NCBI RefSeq assembly: GCF_932526225.1
Contig: NC_064036.1
Location: 8,565,519 to 8,629,518 of the forward strand
Direction: 5' to 3'
Source: Nematostella vectensis
Taxonomy: Eukaryota > Cnidaria > Anthozoa > Actiniaria > Edwardsiidae
DNA: 64,000 nucleotides
Made by a program: the position numbers and the translations under genes. The first letter of the stretch is position 1, and each line of letters starts with the position of its first letter. Below are positions 12,101 through 27,100 of this stretch, in pieces. Under the pieces are notes generated by a model that was not told where the DNA came from, made no database searches, and worked only from the letters and a program-made list of their open reading frames with translations.

Positions 12101-15100
12101 GAGTTCCTTAATGAGGGAACCTAATCAAACTCGGAGACGCTCTTTGTTGACCTTGCAGGTTCTTATTGTGTTAACCGACGGAAAACAATCGAAAAACAAA
12201 GGGCCCTTCAGAGAGCCAGCTATCGTGGCTAAGAGTCTAAAGCAAAAAGATGTCTCAATATACACAGTTGGCATTACCAGCAGCGTAGATAAGTCCGAGT
12301 TAGAGAGCATTGCATCATCGCCGAATATGACATTCTATACTGAGTCATTTGCCTCCTTGAGGACTATAACTGAACAGCTTCAGAACAGCGTCTGTAAACG
12401 TAAGTGGCTTCATACTTCTCAGTTTGTCCTATGGATAGAGGTGTTCGTTTTGTCTAATAAAGCCAGAGTTGACAAAGCATTTTTCTATGGTTAGGCGCTC
12501 AAGAGAAAAACAGCACGTGTCCTTCCAAATGGAAAGCCATCAATGGAAGCGTATGTGACGTGACCCGAGATTTATGCTCCTCTAACAACGAATGTCTTGG
12601 CCAGTTAATCTGTTGTAATAGCGGGTGCAACCAGGAATGTGTCAAACCCCAAGGTGAAGTAAAAATGGACCTGTCTTAGTGATCTAAAACAAATATTAGT
12701 CTCCGAGATTGTATTAAAGAGAAATTGAGTCTAATAACTAATATACAACATAGACGCTGCTCACGAATGTGTACTCGAATATAACGCTTGCAGTATTGTA
12801 CGCTAATATCAAGTTTTTCCCACAGTTTTTGCGATGGCTCCATACTCAGATTGTGAAGCCGACAAGTCTTCAGGGGTGATAACATGCAAATGTCCTGATT
12901 GCAAGGATAAGTCAGACCCTGTTTGTGGTAGTGATAACGTCACTTATGCTAGCGAATGTCAGCTGAGAAGAGCAGCCTGCCTCAACGACACCTGGATAAC
13001 CACCCAGAGGAAGGGAGACTGCGGTAATGATGTAATTCCCATTTTTCAAGTGTAGCCTCTCTCCGTTTTAAGGTTAAAGTATTGTTTAAAACACCTTGTA
13101 CTAAATTGTAAAGATCGGGAAAGCAGTGGTACTACGTGTATCCCTAAGCTGAGACTGGAGACTAGGCAGGCTTTTCATCAGGAACAGCAGCATCAACAAC
13201 AAAAACTACTGCAAAAAGAGCAGCTAAATCAGCAACAACTATTGCAGACAGAACGAGACAACAGCTCACATCTTACAAGGGAAATATAAAATATGAAACG
13301 GATAGCATAGCAATAATCTAAACAATGTAGTGGAATAAGAAAATAATGGATGATATCGATGTGTTTAGATGTCTGTAAGGACGTGTCTTGTACTTCTCCA
13401 CCATTTTCCACGTGTGTTGCCTTGAACGGCCGACCAGCCTGCAGCTGTCCCTCGAGCTGCGGGGATGAGTCGTTACCTCAGCCTATCTGCGGCTCAAATA
13501 ACAAGACGTATGCGAACGAGTGCGAGTTGCGGATGGACTCATGCAAGAACAACAAGTCTATTGCAATCCAATTCAGAAAAGAATGCCGTAAGTTCGTGCT
13601 CACCAAAGTGAAAACACACAAACACGGTACAAAAATTTACGTGCATATACAAGATTATGTCCCATACCCTAACCAATGTTGGAAATATCCTTGTTGAGCC
13701 TCTAAGTCTTTTTGCTTCAGAGGATTGGTAATAGGTTCAAATGTCATTGGAGGACACACGGACGCTAGGCGTCAGTACGCACACACGTTCCCCAAACTAA
13801 AATTGTAACGTAATAAACATTTTAATCGTTTTATAAATGAACCCATTTTTGTGCGACTGCGTCGCGTTGGGTATTTTTTTTGTCCATGACACGCTGTGAC
13901 GTTATCTTTGTATCTATTAGGAGACAGACGAACGCAAAAATGAGATTTATTGTTAAGTTTATATCAAGTGCTGTTTGTATCTTCTTTTGTGTGTTTTTTA
14001 GCTGCTCCGTGTCAAGGTAAAGTAGATCTGGCGTTTATTGTGGACTCTTCTGGTACTATTGGTCCAATGAACTGGAAGCTAATCAAGGGCTTCATCATCT
14101 CACTTGCAAAGGAGTTTGATATCGGTGAAGACGGTGCTCGGATTGCCGTGATTTCTTATAGCACTGATGCCAAGGTTGAGTTGAGATTCAGAGATCTTGT
14201 TGGTCAAGATATCAACCATAAGAATGTAAGCGCGGTCATTCAACCAATGCCTAGGCAGAAAGGATATACGTTTATCGACAAGGCATTGTACCTCGCTGAC
14301 AATGAGGTGTTTACCATAGAAGCTGGAATGAGGCTAAATGCAGCAAAGGTAAGTGCTTTACAGGAAAGCTACTTAAGGCTACCCATCATAACGAGTTTCT
14401 TTAGTTGTGTGGTACATTTAGGTCCGCGATGCGTATCGATGAGTATTTACGTTCTCGATTTTTTTGAATACTAAATATGAGATATGAAGTAGTCCTATTT
14501 CTAGTTCTTAATTCTGCTTGTTCCTTACAATGCATACTTTGCTAACCCTCACCCCAGGTGGCGATGGTTTTCACCGATGGTAAGCAGACCAGAAAACGTG
14601 GCAACTTCACCGAGCTGTTCATCGCATCGCGAGGGCTCAAGGCAAAAGGAGTTATCCTGTATGCCATGGGAATAGGATACACCTGGGATCAAGCGGAGTT
14701 AGAAGAAATTGCGTCGGATCCGGATAAGGTTGTTAGTGCTTCGTCCTTCGAAGTCCTCCATGAGATTGCGGAAAAGCTTAAAGAAAGTCTTTGCAGAGGT
14801 AAGTTATTGTTTTAATAAACATCCTTTCTATTTTCTTTTCCCTGCTATAAGACTTTCAACTGAATATCAAACGCTAAAATTTAGAGTGTTTTTCTTGCCC
14901 GTGAAAAAAATAAAAGATCAACAAAGTTTAGATGCTAGTGTTTGCTTTAAATAGAGATTCTTGCCGAGTTTATGGCCCCCAAAGCTTTGTGCGCTAACAA
15001 TGTACTCCAAGATGACTGCCAAGGAAATTTAGTTTATAGTTATGTTTATCACTTTTGGATAATCTACCTGAGCAATTACTCTTTCGAGTTCCGGCTATAA

Positions 15101-18100
15101 TTTATTTTTTTATTTCTATAGATTGATTGGACTAACAAATAGTGCTTTTTTTTCAATGGTGCTACCAATTCCCTTCTATTATTCTCAAGTAGCATCCCTA
15201 TCAAAGGATGGACAGTGCCCTGATAACTGGAAGGGCATCAACGGTTCAACATGTGATGGAGAGAAGAACTCCTGCAATTCTGATGGAGACTGCCTTGATG
15301 ACTTAAAGTGCTGCCACAGTGGATGCCACAAGCAGTGTGTCAAACCTAATCAAGGTAGAGAGGCTTGTTAACCTCGATTATCTCTACTGAACCGATATAC
15401 CGTTCTTCAGATCAGGTTACCATTGTAAAGTAATAGCTGTTGTCATTTCCGCCTTAAAGTGCGATAATATATATTTTTGATAATATGAAAAACGACAGGA
15501 TTGAATCAAGGTCTGACGTCGTTCTTGACTATTGCAGTTCTTTTATTTTGCTGGTTAATTTGAATATGCATCCCCTCGGCGTACCAGCGGCGTTCAAACT
15601 GTTGTGGTTGTGGTTATTTTTTAAGTTCTCGTCATGTCCCCTCAGGTCCCGTTTGCGACTCATGGGGCTGAACTATTGTTCTGTTGGAATTGTTGGCATG
15701 TTTCTGTATGCGACTTGTGAAGTTGATCTGTTTTTCTGATGTAGTTGTAGACCTGTCCCCGTATGCGACTTGTGAGGCTAATGTGCCATCGGGTAAGATC
15801 TCGTGCACGTGCCCCGAATGCTCCAAGCGTGAGGATCCCGTTTGTGGGTCAGACAGCAAGACCTACCCGAATGAGTGCAGGATGAGGCAAGAGGCGTGCT
15901 GGAACAACAAGTGGATCATTGTGGCCCAACAAGAGGAGTGCGGTATGTGACAATCGTTCATTATTTAGGCTGTTTTACCACCCCAAAAGGCAATCGTTTC
16001 TTATCATAGCCATTTATTCTCTCCTGCTATTTCTCTCACAACAGATACACCAAGTGCCCCAATAGCAAAAAATGTGAGGGTATTTTGACGCATACGACAC
16101 GTTCCCAAAGGAGGCGGTCATTAAGGAGATACTTCATATAAACATTGGGCAATGACTGACATTTTTTTTCCATTTTATCCTTAGATCCATGCAACAAGTA
16201 CAATTGCATTACGCCTCCGTACTCATCTTGTACAACTAAAGACAACAAGCCAACATGCATCTGCCCCGAGTGTCCTCAAGTAGACAAGCCGGTCTGCGGA
16301 ACAAACAACAAGACTTATACGAGCGAGTGTGCGTTGCAGGTGGACGCTTGTAAGACCAACACTAGCATTGACGTGCAGCTCGACAAACCTTGCCGTGAGT
16401 AATTTATTACGCTTGTGTGTTTTTAAAGGTCATTTTCAAAATTATGTAATATCCATACGAACCATTAAACCAAACTCATTTCGTAATATTGTTAATAAGT
16501 TGTTGCAATTACAATGAATAAGCTAAAATAAATTTGATGATACAAATTCAAAGTATTCAGTAATCAAAATCAACAGAATCGTTAAAAAATCGTTTACCAT
16601 AACCTGAAGTATTTAGGTTATTGACATTGATCATTGATGACTTGAATTATTTTATCATACTTTGCAGCTGAGCCGTGTAATCCTGCGATAGATATGGCTC
16701 TTCTTGTGGATTCCTCTGATAGCATAGGTGCCGATGGATGGATAAAAATGAAAAATTACTTGACGTCCATGCTGCGAGAGTTCGACATCAGTGAGAACCG
16801 TACTCGATTGGGCATCATTGTTTACAGCAGCGATGCTAAAGTCATCATGAAATTCAACACACTGAAAGGAAAGGACCTCAGTTTACAGGGTGTCAGCTCT
16901 TTGATTAAACAAATCGAGTGGCAGAGAGGATTGACATTTATTGATAAGGCGCTTATGCTAGCGGACAAAGAGCTCTTTACTGCTGCAGCTGGGATGAGAG
17001 CGGACTCGAAAAAGGTGCAGCCAAAACCATCTAGAACAAGTTAACAAGTTACTCCACTATTTATAAAGGTTTATTATACATAACAGTGCAGCATTGTAAT
17101 TTTAGTACCACCAAATCGGAGAGATACCTAACCCTTGCCGCCCTATCGCCAAATTTTGCCCCTCACACAATGTCTACCCGGCAAAGTGGTAAATTGGTAC
17201 CTCCATTTATCGGCCACCTGTTCTCAAAATAGTAATTTCTTTTTAAAGAACAGTATTTGGCTACCCCCATTAAGCGGTCACCTTTTACGACCCGAGGCTA
17301 TGTCAAAGAGAAAGTCGTTGTTGCTCAAGCTCGTCAAGCAACATTTTGTTAAAGCTTATTATCATTGCACTTTCAAGTGCTTCCCCAAGTTATACTAAGC
17401 ATCTTGGTTTTCTCCCAGGTGTTAGTGCTATTAACAGATGGCAGGCAGTCATCAGATAAAGGTAGCTACACAGACCTGTCCGTGGCGTCAGGGGGCGTTA
17501 AGAAGAAAGGTGTCACGTTGTTTGCAATTGGCTTCGAAGATCAGTTCGTTACCAGCGAGCTCGAGCAAATCGCATCCGATCCCAAGAATGTCATGGCTTC
17601 TAAGTCGTTCGGTGACTATAAGAAAGTCGCCGAAATGATCAAGACAGCTGTATGCCAAGGTAATGAACTATTTTTAACTTATTTGGACCCTATTTTATTT
17701 TATTTCATTTTAGTTTAGTTTATTGTATTGTTCTCAAGAAGTATTAGGTTTATCATGACATCTGTTTACTAACATTGACCTATAATTAAATTATACTTAT
17801 GAAAACATTTCGAATTTAACAGTATATCCATGATACAAAGGCTCTCCATTATGAGATATGTTTTCACCTTTATCTACAGACCCGAAGCCCACAAAGACAG
17901 ATGGCCAATGTCCAAAGATGTGGAAGGGCGTTAACGGCACAGTGTGTGGTGATCGGGCTGATTCCTGTCAAAAAGATCGAGACTGTCCAAACAACTTCAT
18001 GTGCTGCGACAGCGGATGCTACAAACAATGCGTTAAGCCAAACCAAGGTCGGTGTTACCATGGCAATCAGCTATAGGACGGATGGCTATTAAACGGCCTT

Positions 18101-21100
18101 CTACAAATAGTCAAAACCCCAAAATAGTTCTTTTTTTATTTCACGATCTTCATTCCGCGAAACGTAACCCGTTGACACCTCAACCGGCCGTGAGAATATT
18201 GATGTTTTAGGTGAACAATGACCACCTAAGATTAGGGACGTCTCATGGTAACACTAGATTCTATTTAGATATACTAAAAAAGCACTTAGTACAGCTTAAT
18301 GATTGCTTTACTAATTCTTCACAGTATTCACGATGCCGCCCTTCTCAATTTGTGAAGTTCCGATGAGATCAGGGCAAATCTATTGCGTCTGCCCAGAATG
18401 TGATAACACTGAATCCCCGGTTTGCACGAATGATGGCAAGAAGTTCCCTAACGAGTGCCAGATGAGGCAAGACGCTTGCTTTAACAAACAGTGGACAACA
18501 CCGATATCATGCGGTAAGCATAATAGGAGCATAGACATTATCCCTAATTTTGTAACTTTATGTATTCAAGCTTCACTACCCTAAAATGAATTGATGGCGG
18601 ATTAACTGCTACTAAATACGTCGATCAAATTCGAGATAACCTAATAAATTTTTATTTGATTGTTATACAGATCCCTGTTCTAACTTCACTTGCGATTCTC
18701 CACCATACTCAACGTGCAAAGCACAGGACGACCAACCCACATGTGTTTGCGTAGAACCATGTCCTAAGACTCTTAAACCTGTGTACGGGACGGACAACAA
18801 AAACTACGACAACGAGTGTCTGTTGAAGTTAGCAGCCTGCAAATCGAACACACGTATCCTCATCGCCGGCTTTGGTCGTTACAGTAAGCAAATAGTTCGC
18901 TAATTATCATGTCCCCTCCCTAGTTCTCTTTCACATTTGTAATGTGCTATCTTGTTTGGGAGTGTTTCCTTTGCTAGTATCATATTATTTTTCCCCTTTC
19001 TCTAACGCCCCACAGTTAACTATTCCAACATTGAAATGACTATTTCAATTTCTTACGCGCTGGACAACTACAGGGTCTCAATAAAATCTTTTTGTATAAC
19101 CAGGAATGATGGTCAATACAGTAGTTGCTCGTTGCACCACACAACTGAATGCTGTAAGCACATTACGTTGACACAATCTTTCTTAAGCTGTTACTCACCT
19201 TGTCATAACCAGGACTAATATAGTAACTTTATTAGTTTGATGCTGTATTTTGTATTATGTAAGTGCGATAATGCTTCGATTTTGGTAATATGCAATCCAG
19301 TAGGTGCAGTTCAGTGCAGTCAAGAATGTGACAATTTTAACATTTGGCCAAACCTATGATTGTTGCAGATCCGTGTAAGGATGTTAACTGCACTTCCCCG
19401 CCTTATTCATCTTGTCGACCACTCGACAACAAGCCCGTCTGCGCATGCCCAGAAAACTGTTCTTCGACAGTAGACCCAGTCTGTGGAACGGACAACAATA
19501 CGTATGACAACGAATGTCTTATGAGGCAACAGGCGTGTGTGGCCAACGCCACGGTCGCAGTCAGACGGAAAGGGCATTGTGGTGAGTGGGGCTAGCATGG
19601 AGACAGAAAACTTAAACTGATAATCAGTTAAGTTTATGCGTTGAAACGCTAATATCCTAGTGTGCTTATACCTTATGAACCATGTCTTTAAATACTTTTG
19701 ATAGTTCTCTTCGAGCTTCACTAATCTTGCCTAAAGCGTAGGGGTGCAAAGTCTACGTTGCTACACTCAAGATTCCTTCAGTAAGTGCCTTCATTTCAGA
19801 TCCCTGCTATAACGTCACTTGCGATTCTCCACCATACTCAACGTGCAAAGCACAGGACGACCAACCCACATGTGTTTGCGTAGAACCATGTCCTAAGACT
19901 CTTAAACCTGTGTACGGGACGGACAACAAAAACTACGACAACGAGTGTCTGTTGAAGTTAGCAGCCTGCAAATCAAACACACGTATCCTCATCGCCGGCT
20001 TTGGTCGTTACAGTAAGCAAATAGTTCGCTAATTATCATGTCCCCTCCCTAGTTCTCTTTCACATTTGTAATGTGCTATCTTGTTTGGGAGTGTTTCCTT
20101 TGCTAGTATCATATTATTTTTCCCCTTTCTCTAACGCCCCACAGTTAACTATTCCAACATTGAAATGACTATTTCAATATCTTACGCGCTGGACAACTAC
20201 AGCGTCTCAATAAAATCTTTTTGCATAACCAGGAATGATGGTCGATACAGTAGTTGCTCGTTGCACCACACTACTGAATGCTGTAAGCACATTACGTTGA
20301 CACAATCTTTCTTAAGCTGTTACTCACCTTGTCATAACCAGGACTAATATAGTAACTTTATTAGTTTGATGCTGTATTTTGTATTATGTAAGTGCGATAA
20401 TGCTTCGATTTGGTAATATGCAATCCAGTAGGTGCAGTTCAGTGCAGTCAAGAATGTGATAATGTTAACATTTGGCCAAACCTATGATTGTTGCAGATCC
20501 GTGTAAGGATGTTAACTGCACTTCCCCGCCTTATTCATCTTGTCGACCACTCGACAACAAGCCCGTCTGCGCATGCCCAGAAAACTGTTCTTCGACAGTA
20601 GACCCAGTCTGTGGAACGGACAACAATACGTATGACAACGAATGTCTTATGAGGCAACAGGCGTGTGTGGCCAACGCCACGGTCGCAGTCAGACGGAAAG
20701 GGCATTGTGGTGAGTGGGGCTAGCATGTAGACAGAAAACTTAAACTGATAATCAGTTAAGTTAATGCGTTGAAACGCTAATATCCTAGTGTGCTTATACC
20801 TTATGAACCATGTCTTTAAATATTTTTGATAGTTCTCTTCGAGCTTCACTAATCTTGCCTAAAGCGTAGGGGTGCAAAGTCTACGTTGCTACACTCAAGA
20901 TTCCTTCAGTAAGTGCCTTCATTTCAGATCCCTGCTCTAACGTCACTTGCGATTCTCCACCATACTCAACGTGCAAAGCACAGGACGACCAACCCACATG
21001 TGTTTGCGTAGAACCATGTCCTAAGACTCTTAAACCTGTGTACGGGACGGACAACAAAAACTACGACAACGAGTGTCTGTTGAAGTTAGCAGCCTGCAAA

Positions 21101-24100
21101 TCGAACACACGTATCCTCATCGCCGGCTTTGGTCGTTACAGTAAGCAAATAGTTCGCTAATTATCATGTCCCCTCCCTAGTTCTCTTTCACATTTGTAAT
21201 GTGCTATCTTGTTTGGGAGTGTTTCCTTTGCTAGTATCATAATATGTTTCCCCTTTCTCTAACGCCCCACAGTTAACTATTCCAACATTGAAATGACTAT
21301 TTCAATTTCTTACGCGCTGGACAACTACAGGGTCTCAATAAAATCTTTTGCATAACCAGGAATGATGGTCAATACGGTAGTTGCTCGTTGCACCACACTA
21401 CTGAATGCTGTAAGCACATTACGTTGACAAAATCTTTCTTAAACTGTTACTCACCTTGTCATAACCAGGACTAATATAGTAACTTTATTAGTTTGATGCT
21501 GTATTTTGTATTATGTAAGTGCGATAATGCTTCGATTTTGGTAATGTGCAATCCAGTAGATGCAGTTCAGTGCAGTCAAGAATGTGACAATGTTAACATT
21601 TGGCCAAACCTATGATTGTTGCAGATCCGTGTAAGGATGTTAACTGCACTTCCCCGCCTTATTCATCTTGCCGACCACTCGACAACAAGCCCGTCTGCGC
21701 ATGCCCAGAAAACTGTTCTTCGACAGTAGACCCAGTCTGTGGATCGGACAACAATACGTATGACAACGAATGTCTTATGAGGCAACAGGCGTGTGTGGCC
21801 AACACCACGGTCGCAGTCAGACGGAAAGGGGATTGTGGTGAGTGGGGCTAGCATGGAGACAGAAAACTAAAACTGATAATCAGTTAAGTTTAAACGTTGA
21901 AACGCTAATATCCTAGTGTGCTTATACCTTATGAACCATGTCTTTAAATACTTTTGATAGTTCTCTTCGAGCTTCACTAATCTTGCCTAAAGCGTAGGGG
22001 TGCAAAGTCTACGTTGCTACACTCAAGATTCCTTCAGTAAGTGCCTTCATTTCAGATCCCTGCTCTAACGTCACTTGCGATTCTCCACCATACTCAACGT
22101 GCAAAGCACAGGACGACCAACCCACATGTGTTTGCGTAGAACCATGTCCTAAGACTCTTAAACCTGTGTACGGGACGGACAACAAAAACTACGACAACGA
22201 GTGTCTGTTGAAGTTAGCAGCCTGCAAATCAAACACACGTATCCTCATCGCCGGCTTTGGTCGTTACAGTAAGCAAATAGTTCGCTAATTATCATGTCCC
22301 CTCCCTAGTTCTCTTTCACATTTGTAATGTGCTATCTTGTTTAGGAGTGTTTCCTTTGCTAGTATCATATTATTTTTCCCCTTTCTCTAACGCCCCACAG
22401 TTAACTATTCCAACATTGAAATGACTATTTCAATATCTTACGCGCTGGACAACTACAGCGTCTCAATAAAATCTTTTTGCATAACCAGGAATGATGGTCG
22501 ATACAGTAGTTGCTCGTTGCACCACACTACTGAATGCTGTAAGCACATTACGTTGACACAATCTTTCTTAAGCTGTTACTCACCTTGTCATAACCAGGAC
22601 TAATATAGTAACTTTATTAGTTTGATGCTGTATTTTGTATTATGTAAGTGCGATAATGCTTCGATTTGGTAATATGCAATCCAGTAGGTGCAGTTCAGTG
22701 CAGTCAAGAATGTGATAATGTTAACATTTGGCCAAACCTATGATTGTTGCAGATCCGTGTAAGGATGTTAACTGCACTTCCCCGCCTTATTCATCTTGTC
22801 GACCACTCGACAACAAGCCCGTCTGCGCATGCCCAGAAAACTGTTCTTCGACAGTAGACCCAGTCTGTGGAACGGACAACAATACGTATGACAACGAATG
22901 TCTTATGAGGCAACAGGCGTGTGTGGCCAACGCCACGGTCGCAGTCAGACGGAAAGGGCATTGTGGTGAGTGGGGCTAGCATGTAGACAGAAAACTTAAA
23001 CTGATAATCAGTTAAGTTAATGCGTTGAAACGCTAATATCCTAGTGTGCTTATACCTTATGAACCATGTCTTTAAATACTTTTGATAGTTCTCTTCGAGC
23101 TTCACTAATCTTGCCTAAAGCGTAGGGGTGCAAAGTCTACGTTGCTACACTCAAGATTCCTTCAGTAAGTGCCTTCATTTCAGATCCCTGCTCTAACGTC
23201 ACTTGCGATTCTCCACCATACTCAACGTGCAAAGCACAGGACGACCAACCCACATGTGTTTGCGTAGAACAATGTCCTAAGACTCTTAAACCTGTGTACG
23301 GGACGGACAACAAAAACTACGACAACGAGTGTCTGTTGAAGTTAGCAGCCTGCAAATCGAACACACGTATCCTCATCGCCGGCTTTGGTCGTTACAGTAA
23401 GCAAATAGTTCGCTAATTATCATGTCCCCTCCCTAGTTCTCTTTCACATTTGTAATGTGCTATCTTGTTTGGGAGTGTTTCCTTTGTTAGTATCATAATA
23501 TGTTTCCCCTTTCTCTAACGCCCCACAGTTAACTATTCCAACATTGAAATGACTATTTCAATTTCTTACGCGCTGGACAACTACAGGGTCTCAATAAAAT
23601 CTTTTGCATAACCAGGAATGATGGTCAATACAGTAGTTGCTCGTTGCACCACACTACTGAATGCTGTAAGCACATTACGTTGACAAAATCTTTCTTAAAC
23701 TGTTACTCACCTTGTCATAACCAGGACTAATATAGTAACTTTATTAGTTTGATGCTGTATTTTGTATTATGTAAGTGCGATAATGCTTCGATTTTGGTAA
23801 TGTGCAATCCAGTAGATGCAGTTCAGTGCAGTCAAGAATGTGACAATGTTAACATTTGGCCAAACCTATGATTGTTGCAGATCCGTGTAAGGATGTTAAC
23901 TGCACTTCCCCGCCTTATTCATCTTGCCGACCACTCGACAACAAGCCCGTCTGCGCATGCCCAGAAAACTGTTCTTCGACAGTAGACCCAGTCTGTGGAT
24001 CGGACAACAATACGTATGACAACGAATGTCTTATGAGGCAACAGGCGTGTGTGGCCAACACCACGGTCGCAGTCAGACGGAAAGGGGATTGTGGTGAGTG

Positions 24101-27100
24101 GGGCTAGCATGGAGACAGAAAACTAAAACTGATAATCAGTTAAGTTTAAACGTTGAAACGCTAATATCCTAGTGTGCTTATACCTTATGAACCATGTCTT
24201 TAAATACTTTTGATAGTTCTCTTCGAGCTTCACTAATCTTGCCTAAAGCGTAGGGGTGCAAAGTCTACGTTGCTACACTCAAGATTCCTTCAGTAAGTGC
24301 CTTCATTTCAGATCCCTGCTTTAACGTCACTTGCGATTCTCCACCATACTCAACGTGCAAAGCACAGGACGACCAACCCACATGTGTTTGCGTAGAACCA
24401 TGTCCTAAGACTCTTAAACCTGTGTACGGGACGGACAACAAAAACTACGACAACGAGTGTCTGTTGAAGTTAGCAGCCTGCAAATCAAACACACGTATCC
24501 TCATCGCCGGCTTTGGTCGTTACAGTAAGCAAATAGTTCGCTAATTATCATGTCCCCTCCCTAGTTCTCTTTCACATTTGTAAGGTGCTATCTTGTTTGG
24601 GAGTGTTTCCTTTGCTAGTATCATATTATTTTTCCCCTTTCTCTAACGCCCCACAGTTAACTATTCCAACATTGAAATGACTATTTCAATATCTTACGCG
24701 CTGGACAACTACAGCGTCTCAATAAAATCTTTTTGCATAACCAGGAATGATGGTCGATACAGTAGTTGCTCGTTGCACCACACTACTGAATGCTGTAAGC
24801 ACATTACGTTGACACAATCTTTCTTAAACTGTTACTCACCTTGTCATAACCAGGACTAATATAGTAACTTTATTAGTTTGATGCTGTATTTTGTATTATG
24901 TAAGTGCGATAATGCTTCGATTTTGGTAATGTGCAATCCAGTAGATGCAGTTCAGTGCAGTCAAGAATGTGACAATGTTAACATTTGGCCAAACCTATGA
25001 TTGTTGCAGATCCGTGTAAGGATGTTAACTGCACTTCCCCGCCTTATTCATCTTGCCGACCACTCGACAACAAGCCCGTCTGCGCATGCCCAGAAAACTG
25101 TTCTTCGACAGTAGACCCAGTCTGTGGATCGGACAACAATACGTATGACAACGAATGTCTTATGAGGCAACAGGCGTGTGTGGCCAACACCACGGTCGCA
25201 GTCAGACGGAAAGGGGATTGTGGTGAGTGGGGCTAGCATGGAGACAGAAAACTAAAACTGATAATCAGTTAAGTTTAAACGTTGAAACGCTAATATCCTA
25301 GTGTGCTTATACCTTATGAACCATGTCTTTAAATACTTTTGATAGTTCTCTTCGAGCTTCACTAATCTTGCCTAAAGCGTAGGGGTGCAAAGTCTACGTT
25401 GCTACACTCAAGATTCCTTCAGTAAGTGCCTTCATTTCAGATCCCTGCTTTAACGTCACTTGCGATTCTCCACCATACTCAACGTGCAAAGCACAGGACG
25501 ACCAACCCACATGTGTTTGCGTAGAACCATGTCCTAAGACTCTTAAACCTGTGTACGGGACGGACAACAAAAACTACGACAACGAGTGTCTGTTGAAGTT
25601 AGCAGCCTGCAAATCAAACACACGTATCCTCATCGCCGGCTTTGGTCGTTACAGTAAGCAAATAGTTCGCTAATTATCATGTCCCCTCCCTAGTTCTCTT
25701 TCACATTTGTAAGGTGCTATCTTGTTTGGGAGTGTTTCCTTTGCTAGTATCATATTATTTTTCCCCTTTCTCTAACGCCCCACAGTTAACTATTCCAACA
25801 TTGAAATGACTATTTCAATATCTTACGCGCTGGACAACTACAGCGTCTCAATAAAATCTTTTTGCATAACCAGGAATGATGGTCGATACAGTAGTTGCTC
25901 GTTGCACCACACTACTGAATGCTGTAAGCACATTACGTTGACACAATCTTTCTTAAGCTGTTACTCACCTTGTCATAACCAGGACTAGTATAGTAACTTT
26001 ATTAGTTTGATGCTGTATTTTGTATTATGTAAGTGCGATAATGCTTCGATTTGGTAATATGCAATCCAGTAGGTGCAGTTCAGTGCAGTCAAGAATGTGA
26101 TAATGTTAACATTTGGCCAAACCTATGATTGTTGCAGATCCGTGTAAGGATGTTAACTGCACTTCCCCGCCTTATTCATCTTGTCGACCACTCGACAACA
26201 AGCCCGTCTGCGCATGCCCAGAAAACTGTTCTTCGACAGTAGACCCAGTCTGTGGAACGGACAACAATACGTATGACAACGAATGTCTTATGAGGCAACA
26301 GGCGTGTGTGGCCAACGCCACGGTCGCAGTCAGACGGAAAGGGCATTGTGGTGAGTGGGGCTAGCATGTAGACAGAAAACTTAAACTGATAATCAGTTAA
26401 GTTAATGCGTTGAAACGCTAATATCCTAGTGTGCTTATACCTTATGAACCATGTCTTTAAATACTTTTGATAGTTCTCTTCGAGCTTCACTAATCTTGCC
26501 TAAAGCGTAGGGGTGCAAAGTCTACGTTGCTACACTCAAGATTCCTTCAGTAAGTGCCTTCATTTCAGATCCCTGCTCTAACGTCACTTGCGATTCTCCA
26601 CCATACTCAACGTGCAAAGCACAGGACGACCAACCCACATGTGTTTGCGTAGAACCATGTCCTAAGACTCTTAAACCTGTGTACGGGACGGACAACAAAA
26701 ACTACGACAACGAGTGTCTGTTGAAGTTAGCAGCCTGCAAATCGAACACACGTATCCTCATCGCCGGCTTTGGTCGTTACAGTAAGCAAATAGTTCGCTA
26801 ATTATCATGTCCCCTCCCTAGTTCTCTTTCACATTTGTAATGTGCTATCTTGTTTGGGAGTGTTTCCTTTGCTAGTATCATATTATTTTTCCCCTTTCTC
26901 TAACGCCCCACAGTTAACTATTCCAACATTGAAATGACTATTTCAATTTCTTACGCGCTGGACAACTACAGGGTCTCAATAAAATATTTTGCATAACCAG
27001 GAATGATGGTCAATACAGTAGTTGCTCGTTGCACCACACTACTGAATGCTGTAAGCACATTACGTTGACACAATCTTTCTTAAGCTGTTACTCACCTTGT

